Notes under the pieces: model-generated
Databases searched by the model: none
Told to the model about the DNA's origin: nothing
The model's input: the letters and a program-made list of their open reading frames with translations, nothing else
Source of the DNA: Curvibacter sp. PAE-UM
GTDB taxonomy: Bacteria; Pseudomonadota; Gammaproteobacteria; Burkholderiales; Burkholderiaceae_C
Reading direction: 5' to 3'
DNA length: 39,184 nt
Assembly (NCBI RefSeq): GCF_001432305.1
Contig: NZ_KQ483358.1
Location: 1,932,990-1,972,173 of the forward strand
Part shown: in pieces, positions 9,227 through 19,241 of the stretch
Position numbering within the stretch: the stretch's first letter is position 1
How the letters are laid out: each line of letters opens with the position of its first letter
Translations under genes and position numbers: made by a program

Positions 9227-11245
9227 ATGACGAACCCGTTTGCCAATCTTCCGCGCGACAGCCGCGACACCCTGTTCCTGCTGGCCGTGATCGCCTGGGT
9301 GCTGCTGCCGCACGCCGCCCACCTGCCCTGGTGGTGCAGCGCCATGGCTGCGGGCATGCTGCTCTGGCGTGGCTGGCTGGCCTTCACCCTGCGTCCGCTG
9401 CCGGGCCGCTGGTGGCTGCTGGCGGCCCTGGTGCTCACCGTGGGCGCGACCTGGCTCACGCACCGCACCCTGCTGGGGCGTGACGCCGGGGTGACGCTGA
9501 TCGTGGTGCTGCTGGCGCTCAAGACCCTGGAGCTGCGCGCGCGGCGCGATGCCTTCGTGGTCTTTTTCCTCGGCTTCTTCACGATGCTGACGAATTTCTT
9601 CTACTCGCAGTCCCTGCCCACGGCCGCGGCCATGCTGCTCGGGCTGATGGGCCTGCTGACCGCGCTGGTCAACAGCCACATGCCGGCGGGCCGGCCCTCG
9701 CTGTGGCAGTCGGCGCGCATGGCCACGCGCATGACGCTGCTGGGCGCACCCATCATGGTGCTGCTGTTCCTGCTGTTCCCGCGCCTGTCGCCGCTGTGGG
9801 GTACACCGGGCGACGCCCTGAGCGGGCGTAGCGGCCTGTCGCAGCGCATGCAGGTGGGCAACATCGCCAGCCTGGCGCTGGACGACAGCGTGGCCCTGCG
9901 CCTGCGCTTCGAAGACGGCACACCGCCGCCGCTGCAGGGCACGCTGTATTTCCGCGGGCCGGTGCTCTCCACCTTCGACGGGCGTGAATGGGCGCCCCTG
10001 CAGGCCAGCTTCCCGCCGTCCATGCAGCCACGCGCCGACCTGCAGGTGCGCGGTGTGCCGCTGCGCTACGAGGTCACGCTGGAGCCTCACAACCGTCCCT
10101 GGCTGCTCATGCTGGAGGCTACCGCCGTTGCGCCCGAGCTGCCGGGCGATCTGGTGGCGCGGATGAGCGAGGAGTTGCAGTGGCGTGCCAGCGCGCCCGT
10201 CAACGACCTGCTGCGCTACCGGGCGCAGAGCCATACCGAATTCCGCCATGGCCCGCAGCGCATGCTGGCCAGCCTGCAGGATTACACGAGCTTGCCGCGC
10301 GGTTTCAACCCGCGCACCCTGCAGTGGGCGATGGAGCTCAGCCGTGAAACCGGCAACGACCCGGTGGCGCTGATCAACCGCGTCCTGAACCATCTGCGCA
10401 CAGGGGGCTACACCTATACCCTGGAGCCTGGCGAATACGGCCAGCACACGGCCGACGAGTTCTGGTTCGACCGCAAGCTGGGTTTCTGCGAGCACATGGC
10501 CTCGGCCTTCGTCGTGGTGATGCGCGCCGCGGGCATCCCGGCGCGCATTGTCACCGGCTACCAGGGTGGCGAGCGCAACGTCGTCGACAACTTCTGGGTG
10601 GTACGGCAAAGCGATGCCCATGCCTGGACCGAAGTCTGGCTGGCCGGCCAGGGCTGGTTGCGGGTCGACCCGACGGCAGCGGTTTCACCCGGGCGCATCG
10701 GTTCCCTGCAGCGTCTGGTAGCGCCACGCGGAGCCGTCGCCACGGCAGTGGGCAACGTCATCAGCCCGACCTTCGTACAGAACGTGCGGGCCGTGTGGGA
10801 GGCCGTCAACAATGCCTGGAACCAGCGGGTGCTGAACTACACGCAGAGCCGACAGCTCAATCTGCTGCGCACGCTGGGTTTCGAGGCGCCGAGCTGGGAA
10901 GACCTGGGCCTGCTGCTGCTGGGCGCCCTGGTCACGGCCAGCCTGGGCGGTGCGCTGTGGACGCGCTGGGAGCGCCGGCGCCAGGACCCCTGGCTGCGCC
11001 TGCTCGAGCGTGTGCGCTGGCAACTGGAACGCGCCGGCCAGCCCCTGGGTGCGGCGGTGACGCCACGCGAAATGGCCGCGCGGCTGGCGCAAATGCATGA
11101 TCCCAAGGACAATCGGGTGCAGGCCATCCAGGCTTGGCTGCAGCGCTACGAACAGTTGCGTTATGCGCCGCGCCGCGGGCGCGGCAGCAGCAGCGACCTG
11201 GCGGCCCTGCGACGCGAACTGAAAGAACTGAGCTGGCCCACGTGA
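9227..11245 (+). CDS. TgpA-like membrane transglutaminase (DUF3488 + transglutaminase-like core)
   Basis: This 672-residue inner-membrane protein has an N-terminal block of transmembrane helices (about 1-190) of the DUF3488/TgpA_N type, a periplasmic transglutaminase-like domain, and a further helix near residues 560-580 followed by a DUF4129-like C-terminal tail. The cysteine-protease-like triad is visible: Cys421 in LGFCEHMASAF, His465 in DAHAWTEVW and Asp481 in LRVDPTAAV. In Pseudomonas aeruginosa TgpA is essential; its substrate is not established. In many proteobacteria it follows moxR and a DUF58 gene; here those lie 5 kb away on the opposite strand. It overlaps mltB by four bases (GTGA). 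No clear ribosome-binding site is visible upstream. Confidence 0.9.
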   Translation: MTNPFANLPRDSRDTLFLLAVIAWVLLPHAAHLPWWCSAMAAGMLLWRGWLAFTLRPLPGRWWLLAALVLTVGATWLTHRTLLGRDAGVTLIVVLLALKTLELRARRDAFVVFFLGFFTMLTNFFYSQSLPTAAAMLLGLMGLLTALVNSHMPAGRPSLWQSARMATRMTLLGAPIMVLLFLLFPRLSPLWGTPGDALSGRSGLSQRMQVGNIASLALDDSVALRLRFEDGTPPPLQGTLYFRGPVLSTFDGREWAPLQASFPPSMQPRADLQVRGVPLRYEVTLEPHNRPWLLMLEATAVAPELPGDLVARMSEELQWRASAPVNDLLRYRAQSHTEFRHGPQRMLASLQDYTSLPRGFNPRTLQWAMELSRETGNDPVALINRVLNHLRTGGYTYTLEPGEYGQHTADEFWFDRKLGFCEHMASAFVVVMRAAGIPARIVTGYQGGERNVVDNFWVVRQSDAHAWTEVWLAGQGWLRVDPTAAVSPGRIGSLQRLVAPRGAVATAVGNVISPTFVQNVRAVWEAVNNAWNQRVLNYTQSRQLNLLRTLGFEAPSWEDLGLLLLGALVTASLGGALWTRWERRRQDPWLRLLERVRWQLERAGQPLGAAVTPREMAARLAQMHDPKDNRVQAIQAWLQRYEQLRYAPRRGRGSSSDLAALRRELKELSWPT

Positions 11246-12432
11246 GCAAACGACAACCCACTTTCCTGCTGCTGACGGCCTTGCTGTTCCTGCTGTCCTG
11301 CCTGCTGCCCACGCAGGCCGCCACGGCCAAGAAACCCCGGCTCAAGCGCGTGCAGGACACCGCCGCCGCCCTGATCGAAGGCAGCGGCCCCCCCTATGCC
11401 GGCCGCCCCGAGGCCATGGCGCTGGCCGACGAGATCGCCGAGCGTCACGGCCTGGACCGCAAGTGGGTGCGCCGCACCCTGGGCAAGGCCCGGCATGTGC
11501 CGCAGGTGGTGAAGCTGATCACGCCGCCGCCCGTCAGCGCGCCCAGGAACTGGCAGCAGTACCGCAGCCGCTTTCTGGAGGCGGAACGCGTCCAGGCCGG
11601 CGTGGCCTTCTGGCAAACCCATCGCGAACTGCTGGAGCGTGCCAGCAGCACCTACGGTGTGCCGGCCGAGATCATCATCGGCATCATCGGCGTGGAGACC
11701 TACTACGGCCGCCATATCGGCCGTTATCGCGTGCTGGACGCCCTGGCCACGCTGGCCTTCGACTTCCCCGCCGAGCACCCCCGCGCGGCACAGCGCACGG
11801 CTTTCTTTCGTGCCGAGCTCGGCGAATTCCTGAAGCTGCGCCAGCAGGCCGGGGCCGACCCCTTCAAGGCGCGCGGTAGTTATGCGGGCGCCATGGGCAT
11901 CCCGCAGTTCATGCCATCGAGCTGGGCGCGTCACGCGGTGGATTTCGACGGTGATGGTCGTGTGGACCTGGTCGACAGTACGGCCGATGCCATCGGTTCG
12001 GTCGCCAGCTATTTCAAGGCGCATCACTGGCAGCCCGGCATGCCCACCCACTTCCCTGTGGACTTCGACTACGAGCGCCTGGACATGCCGGCCCTGTTGG
12101 CTCCCGACATCAAGCCGACCTTTGCGGTCGACCAGTTCACGGCCAAGGGCATCTTGCTGGGTGCTGCCGGCCGCGGGCATGCAGGTCCGCTGGCCCTGGT
12201 GGAGCTGCAAAATGGTGACTATTCGCCCAGCTATGTGGCCGGCACGGACAACTTCTACGTCGTCACGCGTTACAACTGGAGCAGTTATTACGCGCTGGCG
12301 GTGATCGAGCTTGGCCAGGCGGTGGCGTCAGCACTGCCTGCCAAGGACCTTCAGGCCAGCACCACGCCTTCGAACACCGGGTGCAGCGTATCCACCCAGA
12401 GGTCCACTTCGGACGCGCCGATCTGCAGATAG
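11242..12432 (+). CDS. mltB: Lytic murein transglycosylase B
   Basis: MltB cleaves peptidoglycan between MurNAc and GlcNAc, forming 1,6-anhydro ends, at the periplasmic face. The gene starts at GTG 11242 inside the stop of the preceding gene. The N-terminus MSKRQPTFLLLTALLFLLSC is a signal sequence; LLSC could be a lipobox although the -2 Leu is not ideal. The catalytic glutamate is Glu152 in IIGVETYYG, and AGAMGIPQFMPSSWARHAVDFDGDG is the family's second signature. The last 27 codons (after about 12351) lie opposite the 3' end of the HDOD gene and read as low-complexity Ser/Thr-rich sequence outside the family, suggesting that an original stop was lost. The 396-residue length reflects this tail. 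Confidence 0.93.
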   Translation: MSKRQPTFLLLTALLFLLSCLLPTQAATAKKPRLKRVQDTAAALIEGSGPPYAGRPEAMALADEIAERHGLDRKWVRRTLGKARHVPQVVKLITPPPVSAPRNWQQYRSRFLEAERVQAGVAFWQTHRELLERASSTYGVPAEIIIGIIGVETYYGRHIGRYRVLDALATLAFDFPAEHPRAAQRTAFFRAELGEFLKLRQQAGADPFKARGSYAGAMGIPQFMPSSWARHAVDFDGDGRVDLVDSTADAIGSVASYFKAHHWQPGMPTHFPVDFDYERLDMPALLAPDIKPTFAVDQFTAKGILLGAAGRGHAGPLALVELQNGDYSPSYVAGTDNFYVVTRYNWSSYYALAVIELGQAVASALPAKDLQASTTPSNTGCSVSTQRSTSDAPICR

Positions 12433-13226
12433 TTCAGGCAGGCCGGTCCAAAGCGCTCCCACTCGGTCTGCGTCTGCACACCTTCGTAATCGGCTACCAG
12501 GTGCTCGGCCACGGCGGTCAGCGCCACCAGGTTGCGTACCCCGGCCGGGATCGAACTCACCCGCAGCACGGTGAAATCATGGTGCAGGCGGATGGCAAAG
12601 GCGATCACCGGTGGCAGAAACCAGGTGCGTGACACGATGGCGCCGACCACCGCGTGGTCGGTTCGGTGCACCGCGTTCTCGGTCTCGGTGAAGCTGCGGT
12701 CCTGCCGCGCCATGGCTTCGGCCAGCGTTCCGGCGTAGCCTCGCACGCCCTGCAGCATGATGGGGATGCCCACGTGCATGAAGAGGCCGCAGGTCTGCGC
12801 CACTTCGGCGTCCACGCCATAGAGCTGGCGGGCGATATAGGCCATGGCCAGCGAACGCCGCGTCGAGGTCTCCCAGAAGTGTTCAACCAGCGGCGAATTG
12901 ATGCGGATCGCGCTGCGCGCCAGGAAGCCGGTGAGGATGGCCGCGGCCTGGCCCATGCCCAGCATGGTCACGGCTTCGGCCACGGTGCTGGCGGGGCGGG
13001 CGCGGGAATACAGCGGGCTGTTGGCCACCCGCATCAGCGCCGCGGCCATGGCCACGTCGCTGCCGGCGATGCGCGTGATCTCGGCCGGATCGGGGTCGCT
13101 CTGGCGCATCTCCAGTTGCAGGGCCGTGAGCAGTTCGGGGCAGGGCGGGATGACGATGTCGCGCACCGGCCCTTCCGATCTGGCCTGATCGAGTTCCCTG
13201 TCGATGTCTGTCACTTGCATGCCCAT
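12351..13226 (-). CDS. HDOD domain protein
   Basis: This 291-residue cytoplasmic protein consists mainly of an HDOD domain (about residues 25-225), a helical fold related to HD phosphohydrolases but usually lacking the metal-binding residues and associated with signalling. Typical HDOD sequence includes SDVAMAAALMRVANSPLYSR, VAEAVTMLGMGQAAAILTG and the helix with CGLFMHVGIPIMLQ. The isolated HDOD domain lacks EAL or GGDEF partners here. An AGGAG element seven bases before the first ATG supports the start at 13226; ATG 13220 is the alternative. Its last 82 bases overlap the end of mltB on the opposite strand. Its target in the cell is unknown. Confidence 0.9.
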   Translation of the reverse strand: MGMQVTDIDRELDQARSEGPVRDIVIPPCPELLTALQLEMRQSDPDPAEITRIAGSDVAMAAALMRVANSPLYSRARPASTVAEAVTMLGMGQAAAILTGFLARSAIRINSPLVEHFWETSTRRSLAMAYIARQLYGVDAEVAQTCGLFMHVGIPIMLQGVRGYAGTLAEAMARQDRSFTETENAVHRTDHAVVGAIVSRTWFLPPVIAFAIRLHHDFTVLRVSSIPAGVRNLVALTAVAEHLVADYEGVQTQTEWERFGPACLNYLQIGASEVDLWVDTLHPVFEGVVLA

Positions 13227-13301
13227 GGCCTGGCTCCTGTCGGGGCCATTATCCGCACAAAACAGCTGCCGGCCTTGTCCTGTCGCAAGCTCCGGCTCTT
13301 T

Positions 13302-15725
13302 CTAGGGCGTCGCCACTGGGCGGTGCTGCCAATAGCGTGCCTGCGCTTGTCGCTCGCAGCGCGTCTGCCGCGGCTGGGCCGACTGCCAGCTGGCCGCACC
13401 GCAGTGGGCCGAGGTCAGCACCTGCACGTCGCGCTCCTCATAGCGCCTCAGAACCTCCGGCGCAGGATGGCCGAAACGGTTGCGGTAGCCTGCCTGTACC
13501 AGGGCGGTGTGTGGCGCCACGGCGTCCAGGAAGGCGGCCGTGCTGGAGGTCTTGCTGCCGTGGTGCGGCACCAGCAGCCAGTCGGCGCGCAAGGCTACTT
13601 TCTCAAGCACCATCCGGGCCTCCTGTGCCTTCTCGATGTCGCCAGCCAGCAGCACCGTCTGCGCGCCATTGCTGATGCGCAGCACGCAGGACAGGGCATT
13701 GCTGCGGCGTGCCTTGCCGTAGTCTTCGGCCGACGGGTGCAGCAGTTCGAAGTGCACGCCATCCCAGTCCCAGGCCTGGCCGGCCATGCAGCGGCTGCTG
13801 CGACGCAGGGCCTGCAGCTCGTGGGCGTCTTCCAGGGAACTGAGCAGCTCTGCGTCCGGCTGTGCCGCCAGCACGGCCGCAACGCCCCCGGTGTGGTCGC
13901 TGTCGCGGTGGCTCAGCACCAGACGGTCCAGCCGGACATCGAGGGCACGCAGCAGCGGTACCAGCACACGCTGGCCGGCGTCGCTGTCGTTGGCATGGCG
14001 CGGCCCGGCGTCGTAGAGCAGGGCGTGTTCGGCGGTGCGCACCAGCACGGCATTGCCCTGGCCGATATCGGCCGCCAGCAGTTCGAACTGGCCAGCCGCA
14101 GGACGAGACGATTGCCACAGCAGGACGGGTAGCAGCAAGGGCAGGGCGGCAAAACGCATGGCCCAGGGCAAACGCAGCACCAGCAGCAGACCGCCCAGTA
14201 CACCGGCGATACCGGCCCACAGCGGCGCCTGTGCCACCGAGAGCGTGGCCAGGGGCCATGCGGCCATGACTTGCAGCACGGCAGCCAGCCACTGCACTGT
14301 CTGCGCGGCAACATCCCACAGCGGCGACCAGAGCATGCCCAGCAGCGCCAGCGGCGTCACCACCAGCGTGACCCAGGGGATGGCCGCCAGGTTGGCCAGC
14401 AGGCCGACCAGTGAGACCTGGCCGAACAACAGCAAAGTCAGCGGTGCCAGGGCCAGCGTGATCAGCCACTGCTCGCGCAGCAAGTCCACTACCCGCTGTT
14501 TCCAGCTTTTCGGCGTGTCCTGTTGCTGGCCCGCGCCTGCGAACAGCACGCTCACCGCCACGAAGCTGAGCCAGAAGCCCGCTTGCAGCAGCGCCCAGGG
14601 ATCGGCCAGCAGCCAGAGTTGCGGCCAGGGCCAGCGCCGTGCCGACAGGCTCAGCAGGGTCACGGTGGCCAGCATGAGCACGGTGCGTTGTGCCGGCACG
14701 CCCCAGCCGCTGAACAGGGCGTAGCCGGCCGCCAGCAGCAGGCCGCCCAGCAGGCCCGCATGCTGGGCCGGATACGCCAGGCACAGGCGCGGCGAGCTGC
14801 GCCAGAGCGCGCGCAGCAGCAGCGCGGCCAGCCAGGCGAAGAGCGTGATGTGCAGGCCCGAGATGCTCATGAGATGGGCCACGCCGGTGGCGCGGAAGAC
14901 GTCCCAGTCGCTGCGCGCGATGGCCTGCTGGTCGCCCGTTACCAGCGCGGCCACGATGCCCATGGCCCTGGCCTGTGCCTCTTCGTCCGGGGTCCCGCTG
15001 ACAACGGGTACACGTTGCTGGATCGCGTCGCGCACCTGCTGGCGCGCCCACTCCACCGGATGCTGCCAACTCTGCCCCAGCTGTTGCGGCTGCGGGTCGC
15101 GCTTGCCGGTGCGCACATACCCCGTGGCCTGCAGGTCCCGCTCCCAGAGCCAGAGCTCGAAGTCGAAACCGTGCGGGTTGCGCGTTCCATGCGGTGCGCG
15201 CAGCCGCACGGTGAACAACCAGCGCTCTCCGGCCTGCAAGGGTGGTGCCACTTGCAGGGGTTCCAGCAGCGCACCATCCTCGTTGCGAAAACCGCCGTAC
15301 CAGCTCAGGTAAAGCCGCGGTGGAACTTGCACGGCCTGTCCGTTCTGCGTCGCGCTTTCCACCGTGAAACGAAAGCGGGTGCTGTTCTCGCCGAACTGGG
15401 GCATGGCGCTGATGCGGCCGGTGATGCTGATGTCTTTGCCTTCCAGCGCTGGGTCCAGGGCTTGCTGCTGGAAGAGCGTGGCGCGCAGGCCGGTGCTGGC
15501 GTGGGCGAGCAGGGCTGCTGCGATGAAGCTGCCGAGTAGTCTGGCCACCATGTGATGCCATCTGCCGATGGCGAGGACCAGTGCAAACGCGGCGGCGGAC
15601 AGCAGGCCGTAGTGGGCGGCGGGCCAGAGTTCGCTTTGCTGCAGTTGCAGGGCCAGGCCGGTGATCCAGCCGAGGAGGGCGGGGGTCAGGAGTCTGGCTT
15701 GGCTTTGAGCAGGGCTGGTCTGCAT
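13302..15725 (-). CDS. comEC: ComEC/Rec2 family DNA internalisation protein
   Basis: ComEC is the inner-membrane channel that passes single-stranded DNA into the cytoplasm during natural transformation. The 807-residue product has the three expected parts: an N-terminal membrane and OB-fold-like periplasmic region (about 1-200, DUF4131-like), the polytopic Competence domain (about 230-520, containing ATGVAHLMSISGLHITLFAW), and a C-terminal metallo-beta-lactamase domain with ADIGQGNAVLVRT and the metal motif HRDSDHTGG (His606, Asp608, Asp610, His611). The frame is intact. It starts at the edge of a large noncoding inverted repeat, and no good ribosome-binding site is visible before it. Whether the organism is competent cannot be judged from one gene. 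Confidence 0.95.
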   Translation of the reverse strand: MQTSPAQSQARLLTPALLGWITGLALQLQQSELWPAAHYGLLSAAAFALVLAIGRWHHMVARLLGSFIAAALLAHASTGLRATLFQQQALDPALEGKDISITGRISAMPQFGENSTRFRFTVESATQNGQAVQVPPRLYLSWYGGFRNEDGALLEPLQVAPPLQAGERWLFTVRLRAPHGTRNPHGFDFELWLWERDLQATGYVRTGKRDPQPQQLGQSWQHPVEWARQQVRDAIQQRVPVVSGTPDEEAQARAMGIVAALVTGDQQAIARSDWDVFRATGVAHLMSISGLHITLFAWLAALLLRALWRSSPRLCLAYPAQHAGLLGGLLLAAGYALFSGWGVPAQRTVLMLATVTLLSLSARRWPWPQLWLLADPWALLQAGFWLSFVAVSVLFAGAGQQQDTPKSWKQRVVDLLREQWLITLALAPLTLLLFGQVSLVGLLANLAAIPWVTLVVTPLALLGMLWSPLWDVAAQTVQWLAAVLQVMAAWPLATLSVAQAPLWAGIAGVLGGLLLVLRLPWAMRFAALPLLLPVLLWQSSRPAAGQFELLAADIGQGNAVLVRTAEHALLYDAGPRHANDSDAGQRVLVPLLRALDVRLDRLVLSHRDSDHTGGVAAVLAAQPDAELLSSLEDAHELQALRRSSRCMAGQAWDWDGVHFELLHPSAEDYGKARRSNALSCVLRISNGAQTVLLAGDIEKAQEARMVLEKVALRADWLLVPHHGSKTSSTAAFLDAVAPHTALVQAGYRNRFGHPAPEVLRRYEERDVQVLTSAHCGAASWQSAQPRQTRCERQAQARYWQHRPVATP

Positions 15726-15770
15726 GTCTGCATGCTACTGGCTTATTCTTGGTTGCATTGCAATATGCGC

Positions 15771-16295
15771 GGCATTGCCGGGATGTGCCCCCGGCAGGGC
15801 AGTAACTTTCTTTTGCTTCGCCAAAAGAAAGTCACCAAAGAAAAGGCGAGCCGAAGTCAGGGCCGCTACGCGGTTCCTTGCGCTGCTCGCACCGGGCGGG
15901 GTCGGGCTAAACTCGCTGCGCTCAAACAACGCCCGCCCTGATCCGCCCGCTGCTGCGCTGCTCAGCCCTGCCACACGGCATGGGGAGCCAAACAGCCGGG
16001 AACCAATAACCGAACCCCACAAGGACGCGCCATGGCGCGTCCTTGTTGTTTTGGGGTTTGGTATCCGGTTCCCCTCGCCGTAATGAGGAGGCGAGTAGCG
16101 CAGGGCTGAGCGGAAAAAGGGGCGCGCATGTTTGAGCGCAGCGAGTTTGCGCGCACCCCGCTCAGGCCGAGCAACGCAGCGTGCCCGCAGCGCAGCGGAG
16201 GGTCGACGAATCCGGCTCGCCTTCTCTTTGCTTACTTTCTCTTGGCGAAGCAAGAGAAAGTGAGTGCGCTGCCGGGCGCACATCCCGGCAATGCC
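15771..16295. repeat. Large imperfect inverted-repeat element in a 601-bp gene-free stretch
   Basis: The region between comEC (starts 15725) and the DUF58 gene (ends 16327) holds no convincing gene. It is built as one long imperfect inverted repeat. The outermost 18 bases, GGCATTGCCGGGATGTGC at 15771-15788, recur as a perfect inverted copy at 16278-16295. Inside them, a block with CTTTCTTTTGCTTCGCC (15807-15823) mirrors CTTTCTCTTGCTTCGCC on the other strand near 16240-16256, and AACTCGCTGCGCTCAAACA occurs once in each arm (from 15910, and inverted at about 16131-16149). The centre is a strong palindrome. I recall similar motif blocks from intergenic regions of Comamonadaceae; that recollection is not tested here. 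Short open frames on both strands are by-products of the repeat. Confidence 0.82.
15998..16074. repeat. Central long hairpin with 26-bp perfect palindrome
   Basis: At the centre of the large inverted repeat, bases 16020-16045 form a perfect 26-bp palindrome (half-site CAAGGACGCGCCA). It is flanked by a further imperfect inverted pair, GGGAACC at 15998-16004 through AACCCCA on the left and TGGGGTT through GGTTCCCC (16067-16074) on the right, so about 75 bases can fold into one hairpin in either strand. It could end transcription from the DUF58 side, but no T-run follows it. Confidence 0.85.
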
Positions 16296-16326
16296 ACGCA
16301 AGCCAAACAAGACCGGGAAAAGAAAG

Positions 16327-17336
16327 TCAGTACAAAGCCAGTGCTTCCAGACAACGCCGCTTGTGCATCTCCCCCTGCTCCGGCGGCAACTCCAGCCCAG
16401 GCAGACGCAGACCGTAATCCAGTTCCTGCGCCTCCGCCAACAAGACCCAGGCACACAAGCGTGACAGGCGTTGCTCCAGCGACGCGCCCTGGGTTTCGGC
16501 CAGGTCGAGCCAGAGCTGGAAGTGCTGCGCCTGCAGGCTGTCGCGGCTGACCAGTTCGTCGGTCTTGGCAGCCTTTTTCCACACGATGCTCTTGAGCGGA
16601 TCGCCGCGGCGGTAGGGGCGCACGCCGTCGAACTCGCCGCTGGCCACGTGGCGCGCGGCGCTTCCGCCGTGGCTGTGGGCCTGGCCCTCAGGCAGTACGG
16701 GGGGCGAGGCTTCGGCCTGGGGGTAGACCAGCACGCTGGCGGCCGGGCGCCACAGGGTCCAGACGCGGAAGATGCCCAGGGGGAAACGGGTTTCGGCGGT
16801 CAGCATGGGGATCTCGTGCCGGCCACGCGACAGGCCGGGCCACACCAGCTCGGTATCGGTGCTGCCCAGCCCCGGCACGTCGCACCAGACCCAGGGGGCC
16901 TGCGGGTCCTCGCCATAAACGCGCAGGCCGATGCCGTAGCGCGGTGCGCTGCGGGCGTTGTTCAGGCTGATGCGCAGTTTGCTGGGTGCGTCGGCGTGGT
17001 GGGCCTCGACCGGGTGTAGCACCAGGGTGAGGCCGCGCAGCGTGCCATGCGAAATGTAGGTGCTGACGACGGCGCTACCGCCCAGCAGGAAGGTCAGCAG
17101 GTAACCCAGGTTGAGCTGGTAGTTGATGGAGGCCACCAGCAGCACCAGCAGGGTGCCGGCCAGCATGAAACCGGCGCGCGTGGGCAGGATGTAGACGTTG
17201 CGCTGCGTCAGCGTGAGCGTGTCGCTGCGGGGCAGGCGGGCCTGCCACCAGCGCTGCCAGCGCGCCCGCACATGGGCCAGCGGCCGCAGCACGGGGTTGG
17301 GCAGGGGCTGCGCGTGCTCCATCGGGTCAGGCGATG

Positions 17337-17340
<4 letters not shown>
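16327..17340 (-). CDS. DUF58 domain protein
   Basis: DUF58 proteins carry a von Willebrand factor A-like fold at the end of a membrane-anchored chain and accompany MoxR ATPases. This one has 337 residues with a pair of hydrophobic segments at about 55-100 (AGFMLAGTLLVLLVASINYQ and LLTFLLGGSAVVSTY). The conserved C-terminal block GEFDGVRPYRRGDPLKSIVWK is present. The frame given begins at TTG 17338-17340, overlapping the moxR stop; ATG 17322 is an equally plausible start and would shorten it by six residues. It is probably translated with moxR. The partner transglutaminase gene that often follows it is not downstream; the inverted-repeat region is. Confidence 0.9.
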
Positions 17341-18257
<917 letters not shown>

Positions 18258-18287
18258 GGCTCGACATTAACCGAATTCAGGTGAGAC

Positions 18288-19241
18288 ATGAGCAAGACGG
18301 GTTACTTCACCCACCGTGATTGCCGCAAGCATGAGATGGGGCCGGGGCACCCCGAATGTCCCGAGCGGCTCGACGCCATCGAGGACCGCCTGCTGGTTTC
18401 GGGTCTGGACCTTGCGCTGACCCGCCTGGAGGCGCCGCTGGCCTCGGTCGAGGAGATGGAGCTGGCGCACGGTCGCATGCACCTCGCGGCGCTGCGCGGC
18501 CTGAGTGCCTCCTTGCAAGAGGAGGTGGAGGCAGGGGGGCCGAGTTACGCCCACGTCGATCCGGACACCGCCATGAATGTGCATTCCTGGAACGCCATCC
18601 TGCGCGGCGCCGGGGCCGCGATGGCGGCGACCGATGCGGTGATGGCTGGCGAGCTGGAGAACGCCTTCTGCGCCATCCGCCCGCCCGGCCACCACGCCTG
18701 CCGCGACAAGGCCATGGGCTTCTGCTTTGTCAACAACGTGGCGCTGGCGGCCAAGTACGCCGTGGAGCGCCATGGCCTCAAGCGCGTGGCGATTGCCGAC
18801 TTCGACGTGCACCACGGCAACGGCACCGAGGACATAGTGGCCGATGACGAGCGTATCCTGATGGTGAGCATCTACCAGCATCCCTTCTATCCGCACGGTG
18901 GCGCACGGCCGGACACCGACACCATGGTCAATGTGCCGGTGCCGGCCTACACCAAGGGCATGGCGGTGCGCGAACTGATCGAGGTGCTGTGGATGCCGCG
19001 ACTTGAAGCCTTCAAGCCCGAGATGATCTTCATCAGCGCCGGCTTCGATGCGCACCGCGAGGACGACCTGGGCCAACTGGGTCTGGTGGAAGCGGACTAC
19101 GCCTGGATCACGGAGCGCCTCAAGGGCGTGGCGCGTCGTTTCAGCAAGGGACGCATCGTCTCCTGCCTGGAGGGTGGCTACAACCTGAGCGCGCTGGGGC
19201 GCAGTGTGGAAGCGCATCTGCGCGCGCTGGCGGACGTTTAG
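18288..19241 (+). CDS. Histone deacetylase family protein (acetylpolyamine amidohydrolase-like)
   Basis: This 317-residue zinc hydrolase should remove acyl groups from amines; bacterial relatives act on acetylpolyamines or other small acetylated compounds, since bacteria lack histones. The active-site features are intact: RPPGHHA (residues 131-137), the DFDVHHGNGT motif (171-180) giving zinc ligands Asp173 and His175, and Asp254 in ISAGFDAHREDD. The C-terminal SCLEGGYNLSALGRSVEAHL is typical of class II-like members. An AGGTGA element just before the ATG may be the ribosome-binding site. It is followed by an intergenic repeat and then a convergent gene. The physiological substrate is unknown. 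Confidence 0.92.
   Translation: MSKTGYFTHRDCRKHEMGPGHPECPERLDAIEDRLLVSGLDLALTRLEAPLASVEEMELAHGRMHLAALRGLSASLQEEVEAGGPSYAHVDPDTAMNVHSWNAILRGAGAAMAATDAVMAGELENAFCAIRPPGHHACRDKAMGFCFVNNVALAAKYAVERHGLKRVAIADFDVHHGNGTEDIVADDERILMVSIYQHPFYPHGGARPDTDTMVNVPVPAYTKGMAVRELIEVLWMPRLEAFKPEMIFISAGFDAHREDDLGQLGLVEADYAWITERLKGVARRFSKGRIVSCLEGGYNLSALGRSVEAHLRALADV

Noticed and set aside
15735-16454. Open frames of up to 239 codons within the inverted-repeat region on both strands
   Set aside because: Their sequence is produced by the repeat arms, they run into the DUF58 gene, and no recognisable domain or ribosome-binding site supports them.
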